The translations under genes were made by a program, and so were the position numbers. The notes beneath the pieces were generated by a model. The model ran no database searches. It was not told the DNA's origin and worked only from the letters and a program-made list of their open reading frames with translations. A DNA stretch of 39,623 nt from an uncultured Francisellaceae bacterium (lineage in GTDB: Bacteria > Pseudomonadota > Gammaproteobacteria > UBA6186 > Azoamicaceae): NCBI GenBank assembly GCA_945956915.1, contig CAMFJH010000019.1:1-39623 (forward strand), in the 5' to 3' direction. Below, piece by piece: positions 36,171 to 39,623 of the stretch (the first letter of the stretch is position 1; every line of letters starts with the position of its first letter).

Positions 36171-36814
36171 TTAAAATACTCTTAGTAGATGATCATGCCC
36201 TAATGTGTGCAGGGATAGCACGTTTAATCTCAGATCTTTCTGATATGGTCGTCGTGGGTGCTGCCCATTCTGGTGAAGAAGCACTTAAGCTGATTCGAGA
36301 AAAAAATCCAGATATTGTGTTAATGGACCTTAAAATGCCAGGTATTGGTGGATTAGAGGCTACACGCAAATGTGTGCGTAATGATCCCGATATTAAAATT
36401 ATTGCTTTAACCGCTTGTACAGAAGAGCCTTTCCCAACGAAGGTATTACAGGCGGGTGCCAAAGGGTATCTAAGCAAAAATGTGGAATTTATGGAATTAG
36501 TACATGCCATACGTATGGTGCATGCGAATCATTGTTATATCGATCCTGTTATTGCGCAAAAAATGGCTTTAACTTCAGTGAAGCCTATAGAAAATGCTCA
36601 AACGTTTAAGGAATTGTCTGAAAGAGAAATGCAAGTATTGATGATGATAACCAATGGTGACTCGGTTCACACCATTTCCAATCAGTTGTGTTTAAGTCCT
36701 AAAACTATTAATGGATATCGATACCGATTGTTCGCAAAATTAAAAGTCAAGTCTAATGTGGATCTTACTCACATTGCTATTCGATATGGTTTGGTAACTC
36801 GAGAAGTCTCCTGA
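36167..36814 (+). CDS. uvrY: UvrY/GacA/LetA-type response regulator
   Basis: Two-component response regulator of the NarL/FixJ class, orthologous by context and sequence to UvrY, GacA or LetA, which activate small RNAs that antagonise CsrA and control virulence and stationary-phase traits. The 215-residue protein has a receiver domain with Asp8, Asp9, phosphoacceptor Asp54, Thr82 and Lys104, and a C-terminal LuxR helix-turn-helix (LSEREMQVLMMITNGDSVHT, then CLSPKTINGYRYRLFAKL). The start is TTG overlapping the yciA stop, with GAGAGG upstream. uvrC follows with a four-base overlap. The sensor kinase is not in the window. Confidence 0.94.
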   Translation: MIKILLVDDHALMCAGIARLISDLSDMVVVGAAHSGEEALKLIREKNPDIVLMDLKMPGIGGLEATRKCVRNDPDIKIIALTACTEEPFPTKVLQAGAKGYLSKNVEFMELVHAIRMVHANHCYIDPVIAQKMALTSVKPIENAQTFKELSEREMQVLMMITNGDSVHTISNQLCLSPKTINGYRYRLFAKLKVKSNVDLTHIAIRYGLVTREVS

Positions 36815-38682
36815 AAGATTTAAATCAATTTTTAGAGAATTTAACCACGCGTCCGGGTGTTTACACCATGTTTAACCAGGAAGGAGCGGTGTTGTATGTG
36901 GGTAAAGCAAAAAATTTAAAAAAAAGAGTCAGTAGTTATTTTCAAAGGCAATTAGATGCTAAATCATTACAGCTTGTTAAACGCATTCATTCGATAGAAG
37001 TTACGATTACACGCAATGAGCGAGAGGCGTTATTACTAGAATCTAATTTAATTAAAGAATTAAAACCGCGTTACAACATTTTATTTAGAGATGATAAATC
37101 TTACCCCTATTTATGGTTGTCGTTTACAGATTCTTTTGCACGCTTATCATTTTATAGGGGTGATAAGACAGAGTCGGGATTTTTTTATGGGCCTTATCCC
37201 AGTAGTATAGCTGCAAAAGAAGCTTTAAGTTTGCTGCAAGGTATTTTTAAATTAAGACAATGTGATGATGTGTTTTTTAAAAACCGAAAACGTCCTTGTT
37301 TACAGTATCAAATCAAAAGGTGTACAGCACCTTGCGTGGGGTATATTTCTAAAGAAGACTATCAAGAAAATGTTAAAGATTTAAAATGTTTTTTAGAGGG
37401 AAAAAGTCAAAGTATCATGCATGTTTTGATTGAGCGTATGATGATAGCCAGTGCAAATTGCCATTATGAGCAAGCAGCTAATTTAAGGGATCAAATTGCC
37501 CATTTAAGAACAGTTCAAGAGCAGCAAATTATCATGAATACAAAAGGCAATGTTGATGTGTTGGGAATTGCTGGCGATAATACTTGCGGATGTATTCATG
37601 TTTTGGTTATAAGAGAAGGCAATATTTTAGGCTCGCGCACTTATTTTTCCGACACTTTAAGTATTTTAATCAATTCAGAAGAAGAGGATAAAAAAGCAGA
37701 TATTGAGCAATCGCGCTTAGAAGCTTTTATCACTCAACATTATTTATTGTCGCAGATCCCCAAAGAAGATATGCCTGACGAGTGGGTGTTGCCGCTTAAT
37801 TTATCGAATAAAGAAACTTTGATTGCATTATTAACTGAGAAAAAAGGCAAAAAAATTGATATGGCCAAAGCTTCAAGAGGCGATAAGCTAAAGTGGATAG
37901 CCATGGCCAATGAAAGTGCTAAACATGCTTATACATTAAGCTTAAAAAGAGCACATAGTCAAAAAGATTTATCAGATCGATTTGTTGCTTTACAAGATAT
38001 GCTTCAATTAGAAGCCATGCCACAAAGGCTGGAGTGTTTTGATATCAGCCATAGTTTAGGAGAAGCAACAGTTGCTTCTTGTGTTGTTTTTACAGAGTTG
38101 GGTCCTTTAAAAAATGATTATCGTCGTTTTAACATCAAAGCAAATACTGGAGGGGATGATTACGCAGCGATGTCCGAAGCTTTAACACGACGCTATACAC
38201 GTCTTAAAGCGGAAGGAGGCCTATTGCCTGATATTTTGGTGATCGATGGAGGCAAAGGGCAAGTGGGAGTCGCAGTAGCCGTTTTACAAGAATTACAAGT
38301 CAGCGGTCTGATGATTTTAGGGATTTCTAAAGGCCCTGCCCGAAAAGCAGGTTTAGAGCATTTGCATTTATATGTGGAAGGTGAGATAAAGCAATTAGCA
38401 CCCTGGGATGCAGCCAACCCAGCCTTTCATCTGATCCAGCAAATACGTGATGAAGCTCATCGTTTTGCTATTCACGCGCATAGAAATAAAAGAGCCAAAA
38501 CTCGACTACACTCAGTATTAGAAGATATTCCAGGGATTGGTAAACAGCGTCGCTTAGCGCTTTTACGCTATTTTGGAGGTTTGCAAGAAGTACGTAATGC
38601 AGGGGTGGAAGAGTTAGCTAAAGTACCTGGTATTAGCTCGCAGTTGGCTGAACACATTTATATTGCTTTACATGGAGCCTAA
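36811..38682 (+). CDS. uvrC: Excinuclease ABC subunit C
   Basis: Dual nuclease of nucleotide excision repair that cuts both sides of a lesion. The first ATG (36868) would omit the PGVY half of the N-terminal GIY-YIG nuclease, which is plainly encoded upstream in frame (RPGVYTM then LYVGKAKNLKKR). The best start is CTG at 36811, overlapping the uvrY stop by four bases with GAGAAG upstream; this gives 623 residues (E. coli 610). The UVR domain, with NCHYEQAANLRDQIAHLR, lies near residues 213-230, the RNase H-like second nuclease begins near RLECFDISHS, and the tandem HhH motifs close the protein (IPGIGKQRRLALLRYFGG). pgsA follows after five bases. Confidence 0.93.
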   Translation: MKDLNQFLENLTTRPGVYTMFNQEGAVLYVGKAKNLKKRVSSYFQRQLDAKSLQLVKRIHSIEVTITRNEREALLLESNLIKELKPRYNILFRDDKSYPYLWLSFTDSFARLSFYRGDKTESGFFYGPYPSSIAAKEALSLLQGIFKLRQCDDVFFKNRKRPCLQYQIKRCTAPCVGYISKEDYQENVKDLKCFLEGKSQSIMHVLIERMMIASANCHYEQAANLRDQIAHLRTVQEQQIIMNTKGNVDVLGIAGDNTCGCIHVLVIREGNILGSRTYFSDTLSILINSEEEDKKADIEQSRLEAFITQHYLLSQIPKEDMPDEWVLPLNLSNKETLIALLTEKKGKKIDMAKASRGDKLKWIAMANESAKHAYTLSLKRAHSQKDLSDRFVALQDMLQLEAMPQRLECFDISHSLGEATVASCVVFTELGPLKNDYRRFNIKANTGGDDYAAMSEALTRRYTRLKAEGGLLPDILVIDGGKGQVGVAVAVLQELQVSGLMILGISKGPARKAGLEHLHLYVEGEIKQLAPWDAANPAFHLIQQIRDEAHRFAIHAHRNKRAKTRLHSVLEDIPGIGKQRRLALLRYFGGLQEVRNAGVEELAKVPGISSQLAEHIYIALHGA

Positions 38683-38687
38683 TAACA

Positions 38688-39284
38688 ATGACGATTGCTT
38701 TTCAGTCAAAAATAAGAGACGATAAAGGCATGAATGTGCCTAATGCTTTAACAATACTCAGAATCTCTTTGATTCCTATTTTGGTTCTTGTGTTTTATTT
38801 ACCAGTCCATTGGTCTTATATGGGTTCAGCTATTGTGTTTAGCATAGCTGCTATCACGGATTGGTTTGATGGCTATTTAGCCAGAAAGCTTAGTCAGGTG
38901 TCTGCTTTAGGTGAATTTTTAGATCCCGTAGCAGATAAATTAATCGTCGCTGTTGCTTTGGTTTTATTGGTACAAGCCCATGCTACTTTTTGGTTGACTA
39001 TTCCTGCAGCGATTATTGTCTGCCGTGAAATTGTGATTTCCGCGCTAAGGGAATGGATGGCAGAATTGGGCAATAGAACACAAGTAAAAGTGTCTTATCT
39101 GGGAAAGCTAAAAACAGTTGGGCAAATGGTAGCCATTGCTTTGTTGTTATCTCAGGATCCAAGCATAAAGCCTTTTGGTATATACCTGTGGTTGGGGTAT
39201 TTTTTTATTTATCTTGCATCGGTTTTAACACTTTGGTCTATGATTCTATATTTGCGTGCCGCTTGGAATGAAATGCACCTGTAA
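38688..39284 (+). CDS. pgsA: Phosphatidylglycerophosphate synthase
   Basis: Inner-membrane enzyme that transfers phosphatidyl from CDP-diacylglycerol to glycerol 3-phosphate, the committed step to phosphatidylglycerol and cardiolipin. The 198-residue protein carries a perfect CDP-alcohol phosphotransferase signature: Asp58, Asp61-Gly62, Ala65-Arg66, Gly75, Asp79 and Asp83, all with correct spacing. CREIVISALREWMAELGNR is the conserved PgsA block. The start at 38688 has GGAG ten bases upstream; an ATG 14 codons later matches the E. coli N-terminus better but has AAGG almost touching it, so the start is uncertain. It follows uvrC, the common uvrY-uvrC-pgsA order. No tRNA genes follow, unlike E. 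coli. Confidence 0.95.
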   Translation: MTIAFQSKIRDDKGMNVPNALTILRISLIPILVLVFYLPVHWSYMGSAIVFSIAAITDWFDGYLARKLSQVSALGEFLDPVADKLIVAVALVLLVQAHATFWLTIPAAIIVCREIVISALREWMAELGNRTQVKVSYLGKLKTVGQMVAIALLLSQDPSIKPFGIYLWLGYFFIYLASVLTLWSMILYLRAAWNEMHL

Positions 39285-39396
39285 TATAAATATTTACTGT
39301 ATGTTGCTGCACTTTCATCTTTAATTATTAACCTAAATCCTCTTAATTTTGCTATCATTACTATTAAGACATTAATAATTAAGTTAGCTAGTTGGC

Positions 39397-39623
39397 ATGA
39401 TGTATGTACACCCATTCGATCGAGAAAAAGAATTTCCCAATTATTTTGAGATAATGTTGAATAGCGTTCCTGAAGAGTTACGCAAAGATTTTGTTGATAA
39501 AATACAAGTATTAATCGAAGAAAATATCAGCACTCTTATAAAAAGATTAAAATTGTATTATGTGAATGATGATCTAGCCCTGTTTCCCCGGACTCCTTAT
39601 TTGATAAACTTAATGTTACAAAT
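39397..39623 (+). CDS. Unrecognised protein, cut by window end
   Basis: The frame opens with two ATGs (39397, 39400) and stays open to the last base, 75 codons (YVHPFDREKEFPNYFEI, then LNSVPEELRKDFVDKIQVLI). The visible part is mixed-charge and probably helical, with no signal peptide and no family I recognise. The ribosome-binding site is weak. A possible extended -10 (TG-N-TATCAT, 39350-39358) lies about 40 bases upstream, between two arms of an 11-bp AT-only inverted repeat (39321-39331 and 39372-39382). Without the remainder no function can be offered. Confidence 0.5.
   Translation, partial: MMYVHPFDREKEFPNYFEIMLNSVPEELRKDFVDKIQVLIEENISTLIKRLKLYYVNDDLALFPRTPYLINLMLQ

Noticed and set aside
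36868..38682. uvrC starting at the first ATG
   Set aside because: It would remove the PGVY half of the GIY-YIG nuclease, which is encoded in frame just upstream.

Overview
The window reads as an AT-rich chromosomal segment of a gammaproteobacterium. The best guess is a host-associated member of the Legionellales-like group (relatives of Legionella, Coxiella, Berkiella). Support for this is the gene stock (PPi-dependent phosphofructokinase, RnfB relic beside nth, GacA/UvrY-type regulator beside uvrC, OPT transporter), an effector-like protein with an ankyrin-like segment, and a secreted eukaryotic-type tyrosine phosphatase. The species cannot be fixed from the sequence alone. There is no phage, insertion sequence or CRISPR array.

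Layout. 1-1640: a gene-poor edge with a possible broken small gene, then a leftward effector-like protein with a PPPY motif. 1915-3788: leftward pfp-wrbA. 3963-7812, rightward: a 20-residue lysine-rich peptide, tpiA, secG, tRNA-Leu(GAG), then a large PD-(D/E)XK/AddB-like nuclease that lacks a standard start codon. 7780-17636: a long leftward block metG, rnfB fragment, small hypothetical, nth, coiled-coil protein, pepN, two tandem PAP2-type proteins, and a signal-peptide tyrosine phosphatase with its own promoter. 17740-19405: a hipBA toxin-antitoxin module with an operator array. 19433-20881: a DASS-type anion transporter.

21166-25396, rightward: smc-zipA behind a palindrome that looks like a LexA box. 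25362-32562, mostly leftward: an EamA exporter, a rhomboid protease overlapping an RND pump and its adaptor, three tandem hairpin repeats, and ispA-xseB. 32811-39284, rightward: a DUF218 protein, an OPT transporter, and then the tightly packed set yciA, uvrY, uvrC, pgsA. The window ends inside an unrecognised gene at 39397.

How the genes fit together. pfp and tpiA are divergent glycolytic genes. secG, zipA, pgsA, ispA and smc are core envelope and chromosome genes. metG, nth and pepN are housekeeping. The accessory interest lies in the effector-like gene, the phosphatase/PAP2 cluster and hipBA. Several genes start on unusual codons (GTG for tpiA, TTG for uvrY, probably CTG for uvrC, perhaps ATC for the AddB-like gene), and in two cases the unusual start overlaps the preceding stop codon by four bases. 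No single large novel system is evident; the points most worth checking are the hipBA control region, the effector-like proteins and the non-canonical starts.
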